DNA from: Ruminiclostridium sp.
GTDB taxonomy: Bacteria > Bacillota_A > Clostridia > Oscillospirales > Oscillospiraceae
Length of the DNA stretch: 7,983 nt
Reading direction: 5' to 3'
NCBI GenBank assembly: GCA_017521345.1
Contig: JAFXCU010000199.1
Coordinates: 1-7,983, forward strand
Below are positions 7,369 through 7,983 of the stretch, one piece after another (the stretch's first letter is position 1; each line of letters starts with the position of its first letter). The translations under genes were made by a program, and so were the position numbers. Below the pieces are notes generated by a model. That model was not told the origin of the DNA. It saw only the letters and a program-made list of their open reading frames with translations, and made no database searches.

Positions 7369-7826
7369 GCCTCTTCCTCCTTTGTTTCGTCCTTCATGGT
7401 GAGCAGCACATAGAAGCACAGGAGGAAGCCTCCCACCACCACGCCCATGTCGGCCACGTTGAAGACGGGGAAGTTCATGAAGGTGGTGGCAAACATATCG
7501 GTGACAAAGCCGAAGAGGGCCCGGTCGATGAAGTTGCCGATGGCGCCTCCCAGCAGGAGGGCCATGGAGAACTTGGCCAGCTTCTCCGGGAAGAAGTTCT
7601 TGGCCAGCATCACCGCCAGGATCAGGGAGACCACCCCGGACAGGGCGGTGAGGATCCAGGTGTGTTCACTGAGGATGGAGAAGGCCGCGCCGGTGTTCTG
7701 GATGTAGGTCAGGTCAAAGCCCGGGATAAAATCCAGGTGCTCTCCCAGGGCGATGTTGGCCCGGGTCAGGTATTTCACCACCTGGTCAATGACCACCAGA
7801 AGGGCGGCCAATATGAAGTAGGGCAT
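7365..7826 (-). CDS. lspA: Lipoprotein signal peptidase LspA (signal peptidase II)
   Basis: 153 aa. Integral membrane aspartic protease that removes the signal peptide of diacylglyceryl-modified prolipoproteins. Four hydrophobic segments are visible: ~3-19 with conserved IDQxxK (Asp14), ~57-75, ~83-100 and ~127-142. Conserved blocks are YIQNTGAAF (~41-49), GGAIGNFIDR (93-102, Asn98 and Asp101), VTD (Asp110) and FNVADMG (Asp126); Asp110 and Asp126 correspond to the catalytic dyad in the family. The start at 7826 has AAAGGAGG 6 bases upstream, and an upstream in-frame extension lacks such a site. It lies 62 bp after ileS, with a hairpin between them, and overlaps the pseudouridine synthase gene by four bases. 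The Glu-rich tail (KDETKEEEA) is cytoplasmic. Confidence 0.97.
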   Translation of the reverse strand: MPYFILAALLVVIDQVVKYLTRANIALGEHLDFIPGFDLTYIQNTGAAFSILSEHTWILTALSGVVSLILAVMLAKNFFPEKLAKFSMALLLGGAIGNFIDRALFGFVTDMFATTFMNFPVFNVADMGVVVGGFLLCFYVLLTMKDETKEEEA

Positions 7827-7848
7827 GGGGCCCCTCCTTTCAAAAGAA

Positions 7849-7876
7849 TCGCGGCCGGCCATATGGCCGGCCGCGA
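7849..7876. repeat. 28-bp perfect palindrome between ileS and lspA
   Basis: A perfect self-complementary sequence of GGCCGGCC blocks centred on CATATG would form a 14-bp stem with almost no loop, or 12 bp with a 4-base loop. On the minus strand it is followed by TTCTTTTG and, a few bases later, the lspA ribosome binding site. It could be a leaky terminator after ileS, an attenuator or an mRNA-stabilising hairpin. Confidence 0.85.
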
Positions 7877-7888
7877 GTGCGTTTGTTA

Positions 7889-7983
7889 TTAGATCAGAGA
7901 CTTCACAACGGAAGCGCAGCGGGGGCACAGGCACTCGCTGACGGTGGGCAGCACCTTCCAGCAGCGCTCGCACTTCTCGCCCT
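7889..7983 (-). CDS. ileS: Isoleucyl-tRNA synthetase, C-terminal end (runs off right edge)
   Basis: Only the last 30 complete codons are present: GEKCERCW, then LCPRCASVVKSLI and a double stop TAATAA. The paired CxxC motifs (CERC and CPRC, plus Cys in the SECLC stretch) match the FPG/IleRS-type zinc finger at the C terminus of bacterial class I IleRS, which aids tRNA binding and product release. The ileS-lspA order is common in bacteria. Identity rests on this tail alone, so it is probable but not certain. Confidence 0.85.
   Translation of the reverse strand, partial: GEKCERCWKVLPTVSECLCPRCASVVKSLI

Noticed and set aside
7827..7973. N-terminally extended lspA frame
   Set aside because: It overlaps the ileS tail and the palindrome in another frame, and encodes nothing like a membrane helix before the true start.

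Overview
The window reads as chromosome of a GC-rich Firmicute. Third codon positions are strongly G/C, ribosome binding sites are AGGAGG-type, the lexA operator is of the Bacillus/Clostridium kind, and short palindromic intergenic repeats resemble those I recall from gut Oscillospiraceae (Flavonifractor/Lawsonibacter-like genomes). That family placement is inference from style, not from a database match.

All genes but one lie on the minus strand. From the right edge leftwards: the last 30 codons of ileS (zinc-finger tail); a 28-bp perfect palindrome; then a tightly coupled operon of lspA, an RluD-type pseudouridine synthase and a Cof-type HAD phosphatase (4-base overlap, then close spacing), ending in a strong hairpin terminator at 5594-5621. 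Next is a 178-bp gap with composite palindromic repeats, then a small plus-strand gene (5179-5445) that diverges from rlmB. rlmB is followed 25 bp later by a large membrane protein gene (1785-4208), ending in its own terminator. lexA follows with a clear promoter and an SOS box, then a terminator. Last is the 5' two-fifths or so of ftsH, which runs off the left edge.

Most genes are core housekeeping: membrane protease, SOS repressor, rRNA methylation and pseudouridylation, lipoprotein signal peptidase, Ile-tRNA synthetase. The exception is the 807-aa product at 1785-4208. It has a roughly 270-residue Pro/Ala/Glu/Gln-rich N-terminal region, then what looks like a P1B-type ATPase with the usual eight-helix layout in which every catalytic signature (CPC, DKTGT, TGDN, GDGxND and the HP motif) is lost or altered. 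It looks like a catalytically dead pseudo-P-type ATPase and is the most novel item here.

No gene-free stretch exceeds 300 bp. I see no tRNA, rRNA, CRISPR array, insertion sequence or prophage signal.
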